A stretch of DNA of 64,000 bases from Blattamonas nauphoetae. Its lineage: Eukaryota; Preaxostyla; Oxymonadida. The notes under the pieces are model-generated. The model was not told the origin of the DNA and searched no databases. It saw only the letters and a program-made list of their open reading frames with translations. Positions 1 through 11,947 of the stretch are shown here, piece by piece. The position numbers were made by a program, and so were the translations under genes. The stretch is from NCBI GenBank assembly GCA_033064195.1, contig JARBJD010000312.1:20287-84286 (forward strand). Reading direction: 5' to 3'. Each line of letters begins with the position of its first letter. The stretch's first letter is position 1.

Positions 1-104
1 GAAGGTGACAAGCTTCGATGACCTTGTGGTCGAAGCAGAAGGCAGCTCGAGTTTTCGGAGGAAGGAACATGCGTCTGAATCAGACTTGCATCGTGTGGAG
101 AGTG

Positions 105-300
105 GGGCTTTGCTAAATGTACGACTAAATTGCTAAATGTACGAATGGAGCTCGATGGTTCAAATCCCTTCGTGACAATTTTTGTTTTCACCTGTTTTTT
201 CCAATATATGACTTTTATCGTTGGTAGCTGTTTTTTGAAGGGATAAGGCAAAATTGTGACGTGTTCATGAGAAATGAATGATCTTGCCCACTATCCCATT
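105..300 (+). repeat. Left terminal inverted repeat of O
   Basis: This stretch matches the reverse complement of 40040-40233 with many substitutions over nearly 200 bp. It includes a doubled motif TTGCTAAATGTACGA near the tip, and further in a shared block around TATCGTTGGTAGCTG. The left copy also contains GGTTCAAATCC and the right copy GGTTCAATTCC, both of which fit the pol III B-box pattern. Divergence between the two arms suggests an old insertion. Confidence 0.75.
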
Positions 301-893
301 CATTATCGTTCACTCGAATAACGGAGGGTAGATAACTCAATTAAGAACTGAATTCCTTGCTTATTGGGTCTTTTCTATTTCCTTCTCACATTTTAATCTC
401 TGTAGAGTTCCTCAGGATCAACTTTCACAGGATCACGATCGTGATCGCAGTGTATGGTGAAACAATTGCTTACAGAGACCTGAACCATCTCCATCTCACT
501 AACAGATAGTTTATTTCTCGATTTCATCACACTTTCTCCTTCCTTCTTTGTGCAATCTTGTTCTGCATTCTCTTCAAAACACTTCTGGATCTCTCATTCT
601 TTCTTGTCGTTGGTCGCTGCCTCCACAACCCCTCTGACACCCTTTCCATCGACACTTTTCTTCTCACTCGAACATCGCCAGATCTTGGCTGATCGGCACA
701 GTTGGTCCCAACATACTCCCGCAATGAAGGTTCTGGTCTCCACAGTGTTCGCCTTGCGATGTCACTCACTTCAGCATCTCAACAATCGCATTCCTTCTTC
801 ATTTGGATCTCTTTCGTCGTCATGTCATCGACTCGCCCAGCACGCGCCACTCATTCGGCACGCTCAAATCTAGGCTGTCCCACACGCTCTGCA
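301..893. other. No confident gene (interior of O)
   Basis: Short frames exist on both strands (the longest runs 527-769 on the minus strand, Arg-rich) but none has recognisable domains or clear coding character. It may hold an exon or 3' region of the neighbouring minus-strand gene. Confidence 0.3.
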
Positions 894-1502
894 TCAGCAG
901 GCACACACTCGTACCGAGCTGGCATACGTCTTCAGAGCGGACACAATTCGACTTGGGATCGGGGTGGTAGCGAGTGATGTGTCTTCTTCTCCAGCTGCGG
1001 CTGAAGTGCTCACAATCAGTGGCAGCAGCTCCATCAAGCTGATCATGTATTGCGGCATCTTTCTGTCCCTCCGCACCGCAATCTGTTCCTTCGATCCTCG
1101 CTACAGGTCTATCTCATCCAATGCCGCGTCGTCATTCACGTTCAGCATGCTCTCCTTCAAAACAGACATTTGAAGGATGCTGAGCACACTTGCATCGATC
1201 TCCGAGGCTGCTACGCGCCAGTCTTCGGTGCCGCCGTCGAGGGACAGATGGAACACATTCACCACAGCCAGCCACACGCGCATCAGCTCCTCACCCACCG
1301 ACAGAAGATGGATGCAGTCGAAGAGCACTGTGAGGCCTCCGCAGATAACGGCAATGGCAAGGAGAGAGGGAGATAGTGATGCGCCCAGTTTGTGCAGGTT
1401 GTCCAGGCAGAGCGTAGCATTTCCGAAGAACGTGGCGAAGGAGTTGATGAGGTGTGTGGTGGTGATGGAATGGGGAAGGGAGTGCTTGCTTTCCTCGTCC
1501 AC
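894..1502 (-). CDS. Putative host membrane protein with an in-frame TAG
   Basis: I do not recognise the family. Read leftward from about 1502, the frame encodes a hydrophilic start, a hydrophobic stretch (LLAIAVICGGLTVLF) and a second apolar stretch (MRVWLAVVNVF), then an acidic segment. A TAG at 1101-1103 interrupts it, after which the same frame stays open for about 69 codons and ends in TGA at 894-896. If TAG is glutamine in this organism, the product is about 200 aa. The start is uncertain because the listed start is GTG; upstream the frame is open to a TGA, and an intron may precede it. It lies inside transposon O, so it may be captured host sequence. Confidence 0.4.
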
Positions 1503-1893
1503 ACTCCATTCTTCCTGCAGACTGTTTGTATGCTGTTGAGCTTTGGACAGCTGGACTCACATCGACTGCAGACACTGGTTGGCGTTCTCCCCATCTTGAG
1601 TACTGTCGCCGAAAATGCCACACACACAAGCCGTTTCTTAATCAACATCGCGACCAGCCCGACTCGTTGTCCCGTTCTGACATCCCAACAGAAGTTGGAT
1701 CATCTGTCTCCCTTTCCCCTCCGCAAACTTCCCAAGCATCATCCAAAGTCAGCTTTGTACTGTCGATGTCCTTTTGGATGAACTGGCACGCTGTCGAAAT
1801 GAGAAGTGACTGGACACTCTTTGAATGAGAGAGAGGTGGCGAGATGATGGCTTCAAACGTTCAGATGCTGAAAGCCTCCAGTAGTCTGGCTGC

Positions 1894-3118
1894 TTGTCAC
1901 TGTTTCGACCTTTTCAGGAGGTGGAGGAGAGTGAGTATGGAGAGAATGGCCGGGAGAGGGAAGGAGAGCGAAATGTCGATGAGGGGAGGAGTGAGGAGAG
2001 GTGGAGAGACAGGGAAGGCAGAATCAGAACAGAAACGAAAAGAAAAGGAAGTTTGAAAGCGGAAGGAAGGAGCAGAGAGAAGAAGACAAGAAGATGAAGA
2101 ATGTGTGAGGAAGAAAGAACAGGAGAAACACCAGCGCAAGGAGGAGCGAATGAAAAGCGAGGATGAAGAACGACCACGAAAAGAGGAGAGAGAAGAAGAG
2201 ATAGGAAAGGAGCAGGAACGAGGGAGGAGAGAGGAAGAGGAAAAATTGAGAGTGATCGTCAAAGGGAAACAGGAAGCAGTGGAGAAACACAGGTGGGAGG
2301 AAGAAAGACAGGAGAGAGCACGTTTGAAAGAGGAAGAGAGGATGAAGGATGAAGAGCAACAGAAGCAGAAACTGGAGATGGAGCGACGATCGAAAGAGGA
2401 AAGTGGAAGCAAGGTTGAAGGAGGAGAGAGCATCAACTGATCAAAAACAATTGGTTGAGGAACGAAGGCTGAATGAAAACAAACTGAAAGTGGACGAAGC
2501 ACGAAGGCACGAGGAGGAGAGAAGGAAGGAAGGAAGAAGAACGATTCGCTGAAGGGGCCAATCGACGAAAGTGGGACGAAAAGGAAGAGGAAGAGAGAAG
2601 GAGAAAGAAAGAAGAATGGAGACAAGATGTTCAGCTGAAGGAGGAAGACCTCAGAAAGGCCAATGCCAGACAGAGAACAAATGCACAAGAGAAGACTGCT
2701 GTGGAGGCTGTCCTACATCACACCTCACACGATCGAACGGACACAGCCAGATGGAGCGAGGATGAAGTCGATTCGGACATCGGTCCCGAGCCAAACTCTC
2801 ACATTCCCATCCCCACATCGCCCATCGCAGAACACTCCCCTCTGAACAAGACTGACCACTCACACCATCGGCGAGCACTTCATCCAGCGACAGTTCCTCT
2901 CCCCTCTCCACCCAAACACGCGCCGGCTGCTCGTCTGAATCAGGAAACACGAAACAGGTCGCAATCAGCGCAGCCACGATCGACAAGAATAAAAGAGGCA
3001 GGAAGGAGGAAGGAAGAGAACAGCCAAGATAGGAAGAGTGGGACATCCACTCCTCTCACAACCACCGTCACCCATTCACCTCAGTCTGTCACTCGTCCAT
3101 CGTATCGTCTCTCATCTG
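1894..3118 (+). pseudogene. Coiled-coil protein gene, left part, cut by P1
   Basis: A purine-rich stretch encodes a long Glu/Lys/Arg/Gln-rich helix typical of coiled coils (for example REEEEKLRVIVKGKQEAVEK), followed from about 2760 by a Ser/Pro/Thr/His-rich low-complexity tail. The coil-like frame changes near 2390 and again near 2530, so the gene carries at least two frameshifts or assembly errors, and a TGA lies upstream at about 2053. The Ser/Pro frame is open right up to the P1 insertion point; joining it across the empty site to 39408 keeps a reading frame open to 39763. Function unknown; cytoskeletal or scaffold-type coils look like this. The long open frame on the opposite strand (1897-2688) is a compositional shadow. 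Confidence 0.45.
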
Positions 3119-6100
3119 AGTAGTATAGTAGACGATTTGGGAACCAGATTGAAATAGTCGTTGAAATCAGAAACGAAAAGTCAATTCCGATTGACCATTT
3201 CTAAATCTTGTAATAAAAGGAATTTAGGCCATTTCAATGATGCCAATATTTGACCTAAATTCCAAAAATATGTCCAATATTTTGATCTCATTTTAAGCGT
3301 CAATTTTGAAGCAAATTTTTGATATATTCCAAAAATGTTGTCACTTTTTTCGATGTTTTTCACTTTTGAACTCGAACAAAGTGAATCCAACTTGAAAACC
3401 ACTTCGAAAAAATTCGAAAAAATTTCTAAAATGTCGAGGACGATGTGAGTCATCGATCAAAACAATCCCGATGAAAATCGGTTGAGAATTTGTGGAACTA
3501 CGTACCGAACAGTGGTCAAAAAATGGACCAAAAAGTCGATTTTCAGATTTCGCTACTAACAACTACTTTATGTCTCAAATTCACCTCAAACACCTTCTAA
3601 AATTACAAAATCGATTTCGAAAGGTGAAATTCGCGATAAAAAACACTTTTTGGAAAAAAGGTTTGATCCGACCCATTGAGGATTTTTACGAGTCGAATTT
3701 TTCGAGATACGGTATGGACCCTGTCTTCCATCATCTTTCGCTCAGGAATCGTCCTCTTATGACGCCTTTTTGTGTTAGATTGGATAAGAACGCCTTCTGG
3801 CGACTTTAGGTATGAACCTTTTCACGTCACGATCCTTCGGACACTTTTTTGCCAATTTTCGTTTTTAACGTTAGATCTTCTAAATTCTTCGCATTCGCGT
3901 CCTAGCGACGCTTTTTTGAGATTTCCTGTTTCCCCACTTCATTAGTCCTCTTTTTTTGCACACACCTTTGATTCACCACATTTTCACCTCACTTTCAGTC
4001 ACCGTCATTTTTGTATGTGTTTTCACATATCATCCTCCCTTTCTCACGTTCTGAGGAGGGAGTGGCTGAATTTTTTAACACTTTTGTTCGGTACTTTTTC
4101 TATAAAGTTGATTTTACGTCTTTTTCCCCATATATTGTCCGTATGTTTGTTTTAACAAAAACTCATTTCTGAACCAGGATCTCGTTGGTTTTGATCTTCT
4201 CGTTTCTTTCGTCCCTCACTTCACTTTATCGCTTGATTCTCACTTCATTCACTTTTGTTTGCTCTTTTTATGCGAAATTTCGATGAACGCGTTCATAAAA
4301 CACATTAGTGTACCTCAATTCTCACTTCATCCACTTCACCATTCACTATTGTACTTGCTCACTTCATTGTACCTTGTTTCAATCTCTTTTTGTCAAATTC
4401 AGCAAAAAAGTCAAAAAAATGAAGACATAATGATGTGCGCGTGAGGTGTGAACGACGGAAAAAAGGGTTGTGAAATGAGGGAAATGAGAGTGTCTTATGA
4501 ACGGATAAGTGGTGAAATGGAACAAAGAAGATGAGTGATACAATGTGCTAAAATGAGTTTTATGATCGCGTGAATCGAAATTTCACAAACAAAAGTGAAT
4601 TAAGTGGCAATCAAACAATAAAGTGAAGTGAGGGACGAAAGAAACGAGGAGAGTAAAAAACGACGAGATCAAGGTTACAAAATGATTTTTATGCGCGAAC
4701 GAAACCAATGTAGTCTAATCCATGTGAACTGAGTTTAGAAAAACATACTTGTGAATCTTAAAACATAATTGGAGAATTGATATTGAGCGGGCACTGTGGA
4801 TTGTTTCTATTGTGTTCATAATTGAATTTTAGAATTAGATAAATAAAAAACAAGAGAATACCAGTTTGGTTCCAGTTGTGAGACATCCTTTGCGACCATA
4901 AACAGCAACGCTTCACTCGATTGGATGGTCACTCTTCAGTCCACTTTATCTGGTACACAAATTGATTTTAAGAAAGAATGAATGTGGAAACAGAGGATAC
5001 CAGTTTCAATCCTTCAGTGACATATTCTTTCGAAGTCTAAAACACCATACTGTACCTCAGATGTGAGGATCATTGACATCGAGTTAACTATGGGTTTTAA
5101 AAAGTGAACGAATAATAAAACGTGATCATACCGGTTTCACTTCGGTAATGCCACATTCTGTGAACGATAAAGCGCGATCATGTACTCGATTGGAGCCTCC
5201 ACTTTTCACGCGTTTCTATTTGGTACAACAATGCTTTTTATCAAAGAATTCAGTGAAAAAGTGAACAAACCGGTTAATCTCGACTTGGATCCACCTTCGT
5301 TAGAACATAAAACATTGTACTGTACCTGAATGAAGAAGACTGAAAAAGAGCTAAATTGAGTCCAAGAGAATGTTTTATGAAAAGAGAAGAGAACAAATGA
5401 ATAATTCAAAAGAGGGAGAACGTGAATTCAAGGTCAATAGAAAGTAAAACAAAGCGGCGTACCTTCTGAATCAAAATCGACGATCGATCGAGAAATTTCG
5501 AGCACCAAGAAGAAGATCAAAAATGTTGTGAGCTCATGTTCAACTTTAATTTGAGAAAAAAGTGAAAGACAATGAAGTTAAAATGAGAATGAAGTGAAAA
5601 TGAAAAGACTAGAGTGAAGTGGAGAGAGAAAAAAGAGAAGACAAAAAGTGAAGTGAAATTGTCGGTACAAGAAAGAGTCTTATGAAAGAATGAGAACAAA
5701 AAGAGAACAAACTTGTAAAAATTCATCGGTGAAAGCCACTTTCGAATCGAGAGACGTCATAGTTCATCGACGTTGGGATGATCAGTGATTTCGAGACAAT
5801 AAAACAAATTGAAAAAGAGATGAAAGAAAGAGAAGAACAAACAAGTTATTTAAATCACCAGAGACATCCATTTAAGAGATAATAAGCAGTGGTCGACCAG
5901 ATCTGAAGGTCACTTTTCGGTTCGATCAGAGAAGGTACACAAAAGAGTTTTAGGAAAGAATGAATCAAAGAAGAGAACAAACCTGTTGAAAAGAAGTGAG
6001 AAAAGAAACTTCAGAAGATAAGACACAATAGTGTACCTGAACGAGAGGAGAAGAAAAAAGTCAATGATCAAAGACGAGAAAGTGATGTCGAAAAAGAAGA

Positions 6101-6307
6101 GAGAACAAATGAGAAAAGAGAAAGTGGAACACACATAAATCAAACGGTAAAGAGTCGTCAGGAACGAGATGGAAGGATCGTGTCCCATTGAAGTACTTTC
6201 TCTGATCAAACAAGACTGATCGAACCCATCGATGAGAGAATTGAAGTCTCGGAAGATCCCTAATGATAAAAACACGAATGAAAATTTATTTTTGAATTTT
6301 TTAATTT
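3119..6307 (+). repeat. P1 left terminal inverted repeat, outer part
   Basis: This region matches the reverse complement of about 36225-39401. The outer 2 kb is almost identical (for example one T difference in a T-run near 3768), while the inner part near 5900-6280 differs at many positions. It continues after insertions A and B at 11773-11930. It is A/T-rich with no convincing gene. From about 4860 to 6100 it contains degenerate reiterated modules that share a GGTACA-type motif, a TTTTATGAAAG-type motif and GAACAAACNGGTT-type stretches, spaced roughly 150-350 bp. Short open frames here are mirrored in the right repeat and look non-coding. Confidence 0.9.
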
Positions 6308-6310
6308 AGT

Positions 6311-8630
6311 AGGCTTGTCTGACCGGCCAAAAGTGCCGGTCAGTGTCAGTCCGAAATTTTTCAAAGGGTCAGATCTAACCTGAACATGAAATCACGTGCT
6401 ATGAACAAGAAACTAAGACATTTACAGATATGCATGTTGGAAGCTGCTTCTGGATACCGTTTGGCACTCTGGTTTCAATTATTTGTTCGGCTCTACGTTC
6501 CTCGTTCGTTGGAACTGATTTTTTCTCACCATCTCTGTCTTATTCTCACTTTTCTTCAGATAATCGACCTCAATACGGGATTCAGGACTAATCGGAGCCG
6601 AAACACACATCTTGATGACGTCTCCTCAATCTTTTGCTCTCATCGTGAATCGAAGTCACAGGACAGTTTCTAGGTCTTCTTTTCGCATTTCAATCTCTTT
6701 TTTGTTGATTTCAGACTTCCATTCATTGCGACGTCATCAGTCCATCTAATCAAGTCTCTTTTCCTCCTTTTTCTACCTCTCAGACTTTTGTTGTCCCCGT
6801 TCACTCCTCTCCATCATATCTCTATCGAGTATGACTCTCTTGTCTGCTTTCCCCTCTGCCCTGACGCCACTTCGGATTTCTGCCACTGCTGCTCTCTAGC
6901 ACTTGTGGGATACTGACCAACATGCGATTGAAGTTATCCCTCCTGCTGTTTATGCCAGGAAAGTCCAAATTCCCTCCGAAACGACCTTCCTCGACAAGAT
7001 CCTACTCATCAGACAGAACTTGATGTTGCACCAATGCCGGCAATCGTCCTCATCAGGTGTTGCCGTGGCCGACGACACAGCAACAATCGAAGGGCATGAG
7101 TTTCTCCCAGCCACTCTCTAGTCGAAAGGGAACCCAACACCAACACACCCATAATAGAACGGCAGCGTCGACAGCCTTCAACACACTCCAAACCCAACCA
7201 TCGTCTCTCCACCGCCTTCTCAGTTCGGCTTCCTCGATCTGTCTGAGCACTCTGACACTGTTCCTCACTCACCGCACTTGTCAGATGGACTCCCCACATC
7301 GGATGGGCTTCTCCCCTTCTAACGCAGCAGAGAAGAAGTTGACAGTTGTGGAGTATGTGGATGGCTGTGTGCAGGGAGTGCATCTGATGTTCATCCACGT
7401 ACCCTCCAATCTTTTCGTTGTCACAAGTGTCAGTCAGCAGCTGTTGGAGAAATCATCTGGTCTTGTCACAGACATTCTCCTTTCTCCACAATCAGTCGGC
7501 TGGAGAAGATCCCGTTCACTTAATCTCTCAGATTTTATTTAGTTTTGACATTCACATCGAGTGTTGTTTTGTTGATGAAGACCAGATGAAGTAAAGCGAG
7601 AAATGACAATACAATAAGTCCAGTCTTGGTCTATGTTTGCACTGATCATCAAACTTTCACAACGAGATCCGGATTCTTCCCTCCAACCTTATCGAGAATC
7701 AACTTCAGCACAACATTGAGTTTCTGAATGGACAGAGAGTTGGAATAAGAGATGAGGAACATGTGTGACAAACTACTTCTCTTCTTTTCTGTTCGTTGCT
7801 GTTTGATCGATGGTTCTGGACGTTGTTTCGGTTTTGTAAAATCTCACTTCATTGTGGTTGATGGCTAGAGAATAGTAGTGGCAGTGGAGATGGAATGAAA
7901 TGAATGGAGGGAGTGTATCTGCTGTCGTTGTGGGTGGTAAATTCAGATTCGCCTCTCAAATCAAAGATTCGACCCTTTTTTGGTTGGACTGAGATGGAAC
8001 GATCACCCCAAGAATATCCAAGAATCAAACCGACGACAAAGATCAATGAGATTTCCACATAAACAGCTAGGATAGAACTGGAACTTGACCGTGAAGAAAA
8101 CGGCATGCAGCAGATCGTACAAGACGATGATGGAACAGCAGAGGCAAGAGATCCTGAGAAAATAGAAGAAAAAAAACGAGATGAGATGAATTTAGGGATA
8201 ATAAGGGGATTGATGAGCGAAATGAGAATGAGTCGGATGACATCACAATACCATCTTTTCTTGCATTATTGTCAAATGAATATGTCGTTGTGATTCATTT
8301 CACAGAAGTAGGACTTGCAGCTATAATGGTTTCTGTAAGAGATGACGAATCAGAACGATCATCCGTCCATAACTGTTTTGAAGAACCGCACGATCTTCAA
8401 ATGCCTGTAAAGAAGAGTGAGACGGCCTGAATGAAGTGACAATAATTCAATCCAATCATCTGCAGCAGAAATTACGTTGATTTTCATGGGATTTCTGCAA
8501 ATCTCGGATCAAAATGAAAACACTTCGGAGAAATTGTAACTCTGGACTATGGGTTCTGGTATTTCTCCGGTCAGTGACCGTCAGTACTTTTCGGTGAAAA
8601 CTGACCGGTCAGTGCCGGTCAGACAAGCCT
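6311..8630 (+). mobile_element. Insertion A in P1 left inverted repeat
   Basis: Termini are AGGCTTGTCTGACCGG at 6311 and CCGGTCAGACAAGCCT ending at 8630. The right P1 repeat, which lacks the insertion, gives the empty site and confirms that A plus B were added here. Subterminal sequence can fold on itself (CTGACCGG...CCGGTCAG). No transposase is visible. It belongs to the same family as B: both the left 65 bp and the right 100 bp match B closely. The outer flanks of the A-B pair share TTTAATTT (6300-6307 and 11773-11780), compatible with an 8-bp target duplication. Confidence 0.8.
6380..8550. other. Interior of A: possible host-derived fragments
   Basis: Several short overlapping frames lie here: 6386-6673 (+), 6903-7121 (+), 7057-7542 (+), 7009-7398 (-) and 7849-8106 (-, with an apolar segment IFVVGLILGY). 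Base composition between 6900 and 7500 is richer in G/C than the surrounding Polinton and resembles O, B and C cargo. No domain is recognised and frames change often, so this is best read as captured and decayed or intron-containing host sequence. Confidence 0.3.
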
Positions 8631-8639
8631 AATTTAGGC

Positions 8640-9520
8640 TTGTCTGACCGGCTAAAAGTGCCGGTCAGTGTCAGTTCTGAATTCATCAAAGGGTCAGATC
8701 TCAGAGAATCCTTAAGCTGCATGTTAAGAACGTGAATCTGACATGCCAGCAGATATATCTGTCAATATTTACTAACTGATCCCGTTTGGCAACCTTCTTT
8801 CCATTGTTTCTGCTCGCCGGAAAAAAGACAGGATGGATCAAGACTGTCTCGCGAAGTTTGGCTTAAACGAAAACTTTAATCGGAAGCGGTTGCACAAATG
8901 GTTCATTTTCTCCTCCTCACATCTGTTTTAGATTGAAACCTCTCTGGTATCAACTCTGATCCTTCCTTCGTCTTTATCTCATAAGAGTGTTCATCTTTCA
9001 CAGTATTCTCCTCGTTTAACTCTTACTTTTTCTCCACAGTGCACATGGTAGTCGGATATCTCGAAAATGAGAAGGAAAGCGTGCTCAGGAAGCTTGCATC
9101 TGACGAAAGAAGTCAGAAGGAGATGAGTGAAAGAAAGATGCAGATTCCATCAGCTGAAGAAGCAAAGATAAACAATAGAACACGGAGTGAGAATAAAGAA
9201 ACAGGAGAAGATGTGAAGTTGGTTCGAATACACACACAAATCATGTTCTATCCGACGATTCCAGAAGAGCCACTTCCCTACAGAATCCGGCAAGACAATC
9301 AACCTCTCCTCCAATAACCTGTCAATTCTCGCAGACAGACACAAGATCTGGCACTTTTAGTGGATTGTGATTCGGAGTGTTCGTCGTGTATGCCTCACAC
9401 CCATTTTAGGGAAATTGCCCCTCTCGGGCATTTGTGGATATTATTCGAATTAATTACTTTCGTTGTTCTCGCTAGCATTCACCTCTCTTCATCCCCGCTC
9501 CGTCTTTCTCCTTTCCCAGA
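8640..9520. other. Left interior of B, no confident gene
   Basis: Only a Glu/Lys-rich frame at 9039-9317 (+) stands out, with helical character (NEKESVLRKLASDERSQKE). It could be an exon of the downstream coiled-coil cargo gene. A pyrimidine tract ending in CCCAG at about 9520 could be a 3' splice site leading into the cysteine-rich exon. Confidence 0.3.
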
Positions 9521-9521
9521 T

Positions 9522-11263
9522 TTTGATATGTGTGGATCAATGCCTGGAAAGCGCGGCAACGTGTGCTCCTCATCGACCGACCACTCTGCGTGTGTTTCCT
9601 GCCTCACCGGCTGCATCCAACAGTGTGTGCCAGAGCGTGAGGATTGCCTCATCCAATGCGAATCCGAGTCCATCTCAAACAAGGGAACCAACACGTGTCT
9701 CAAAGCCTGCAAACAAAATGCAGAGAAATGCTTGGCTCTGTCATCGTCAGAATGCATCGATGAATGCTCGCATGCACGGAGCGAGTCGCAAGATGTGAAC
9801 CAGTAACTGGGCGTTTGTATGATGGGCAAGGCGTCGGAATGCGGCAACCACGTATCAGAATGCGACACACTTTGCCTGATGAAGTTTGGGGGACACGAAA
9901 ACCAGACTTTCTCGTCCTTCTATTCGGCTGCTGTGCAGAACGCAACATACACGACCAGACGGGACAACACAACGTCAAACACCACACATTCTTCACCAAT
10001 CGATGCCCACTTTGCTGATATGGTGCGGGAAGCGTAAGCATCGCTGGAAACGTGCCTCGGAACTTGTACCAACACGATCATGTCGTGTCAGGTGTAGCTG
10101 GTCTCTTTCTGCACTCAAAAGTGTGTCGATGTGAAGGTAAACTCGCAAAAGAGCAACACGATCCAATCCATAGCTGTGGATCGTCCTCTCCAATCTCGGG
10201 ATGGCAACGAGGACACTCCCATAACTGAAGACGATGAGATGCCCGAAGACGAGCCGGTCGACTCAAACTGCATGTCAAAATGCCGACTGCACAACATGCC
10301 GATCTGCATTTCCGAATTTGATGGCTGCTACTTCAGCTGCAAAGACGAGTTCGTCAAGCCGTCCATGTCTCGTCTGTCTGACGCGAAAATGCGATCACCA
10401 GCGAACTATCGCACAAAAGTATGGAAGGAAGGCGATACAGAAGGTCTTGCAGCCGAAATGGGCCGTCTGAATGATTTTGAGAAGGTTCGCAAAAATGCCA
10501 AAGAACGAGTTCGGAAGGGCATCGATGACCTTAACGCGACCGAAGAGAAGTACAACCAAGACGGAGAGAGGCTGAAGCAGCAAGGAGAAGAACTGAAGAA
10601 GAAGGCAGAGTCGATGAAACAGTAAAGGAAGGATCTCGAACACACACACAGCGAGTTCCGGCAAAGGGCCGAGACGATCAAACGCGAAGCTGAACGACAC
10701 GCAGCGAATCTGAAGAAGGAACGCGATGAAATGTGGAAGACAGGAAAGGAAGAAATCGAGCATGCACACGAAGAAGGGAAGGAAGCTAAGAAGAGGACGG
10801 TGGCTCGCTTCAACAATCTGAAGAAGGAGGAAGAGTCGGTGCTCTCCGCCGCTAAAGACTAGCTGGCTGCTCTGAGTTTGAAGATGCGCGCTGCCCAGCT
10901 GGCTCGCTCGCCAGAACAGGAAAAAAGGAGAAAGAAGTGTGGAAACAACGCGACGCCAAGAAGCAAGTGGTGCAGATGAAAGTAGTGGATCAGCCGGAGA
11001 AGCGCCTCAAAGTCGAGCACAAGCGGTAGCTCCAGAGGAGAACGGACGAGGACAGACGAGAGCAGGACGAACAGAACGCGCACGTGTTGGAGTACAGCCG
11101 CAAACAGCTTCTGATCAAACCGAACACAGAGCGGGCACGCCTTTAGCGGCTGGAAGAGAAGAATGAGCAGCTGCGACGCGAGAAGAGCGAGTTCGAATCG
11201 AGGGAGGATGACGAGCGGGTCGTCTTGATCGGTACAAAGGATGAGTTGATGGAGACAAGATGA
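9522..11263 (+). CDS. Cys-rich plus coiled-coil protein with in-frame TAA/TAG
   Basis: No known family. The first part has repeated cysteines in a C-x3-C-x6-C rhythm (CIQQCVPEREDC, CLKACKQNAEKC, CIDEC). The second part is an Asp/Glu/Lys/Arg-rich coiled coil. One frame runs from about 9570 to 10920, broken only by TAA at 9804, 10035 and 10623 and TAG at 10095 and 10860. After a probable one-base slip near the A-run at 10921 the coil continues, with TAG at 11027 and 11144, and ends at TGA 11261-11263. No in-frame TGA occurs earlier, and the TAG codons fall where coil residues such as Gln fit. An initial cysteine block near 9530 lies in another frame. I infer TAR-to-Gln decoding; a decaying pseudogene is the alternative. 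Lies inside insertion B as cargo. Confidence 0.5.
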
Positions 11264-11787
11264 AGAGAGATGCGATGCGGGGAGAGGGGTCCAGGAGATA
11301 AAACAAGCGATGGAATGAAGGAGAGGCTGTTGAGAGACGAAGGAAGAAGAGATCATATCTACGTGTCCATTATTCAACCTTTTTAACATTTTCCGACTCT
11401 TCCACTTCGTAAATTAACTTCATGTGAGTTGAAAATCCGTTGGATACACGACTGTTTCACAAGAGGGCAAATCGGTGACGGACAGGTCGGATCGAACCCA
11501 TTGATCGTAATTTTTCTCTCTGAACTCCAAGAACAGGTATTTTTAAGTTTTTTCTGATTGAATCTAATTTAATTATCACGAATAGAGTCATTTCTGTGTC
11601 TGATTCCTGGTTTCTATCACACCTCATGTCAATAACTCATTTCTCTGTTTAACCTGAAACCACTTCGGAGAAATGGTAAATTCCGATTATGGGTTCCGAT
11701 ATTTCTCCGGTCAGTGACCGTCAGTACTTTTCGATGAAAACTGACCGGTCAGTGCCGGTCAGACAAGCCTAGTTTAATTTGTATTAA

Positions 11788-11930
11788 ATGAATCCAACTG
11801 AGATGTACAACGAAAGACGTCGAGTATGTTCAGAACAAGCATTAATTGAATCAATGAGAGAAGAGAACTGTTCACTAGTTTCTGAGTATGTCAGAAATAA
11901 TGTGCCGGTGACGTATGTTCATGAGGGAAT
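11788..11930 (+). pseudogene. 5' copy of the inverted-repeat border gene, truncated
   Basis: The start of the gene at 35823-36212 is present here in inverted orientation because the P1 inverted repeat extends into it. About 46 codons are nearly identical (MNPTEMYNERRRVCSEQAL), then similarity stops just after the HEG motif and the frame runs into the leader of the fibre gene. This marks the inner border of the left inverted repeat. It is unlikely to be functional. Confidence 0.75.
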
Positions 11931-11947
11931 CAAAAATTTTAATTTCA

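Larger units (their letters stand above)
8636..11770 (+). mobile_element. Insertion B, same family as A, with cargo gene
   Basis: Termini AGGCTTGTCTGACCGG and CCGGTCAGACAAGCCT repeat those of A, with a five-base AATTT spacer (8631-8635) between the two elements. B is about 3.1 kb against 2.3 kb for A and the interiors are unrelated, the pattern expected when one set of terminal repeats mobilises different captured segments. No transposase is seen in either, so the mobilising enzyme must come from elsewhere. Confidence 0.8.

Noticed and set aside
1291-1828. Several overlapping 100-130 aa frames in O
   Set aside because: Mutually overlapping on both strands with no domain; only the frame at 894-1502 shows membrane-protein character and a plausible continuation.
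1897-2688. 263-aa Ser/Phe/Leu-rich frame on the minus strand
   Set aside because: Antisense shadow of the purine-rich coiled-coil sequence.
3181-6275. Short mirrored frames in the terminal repeats as genes
   Set aside because: A/T-rich, low-complexity, present only because the arms are near identical; no start boxes or domains.
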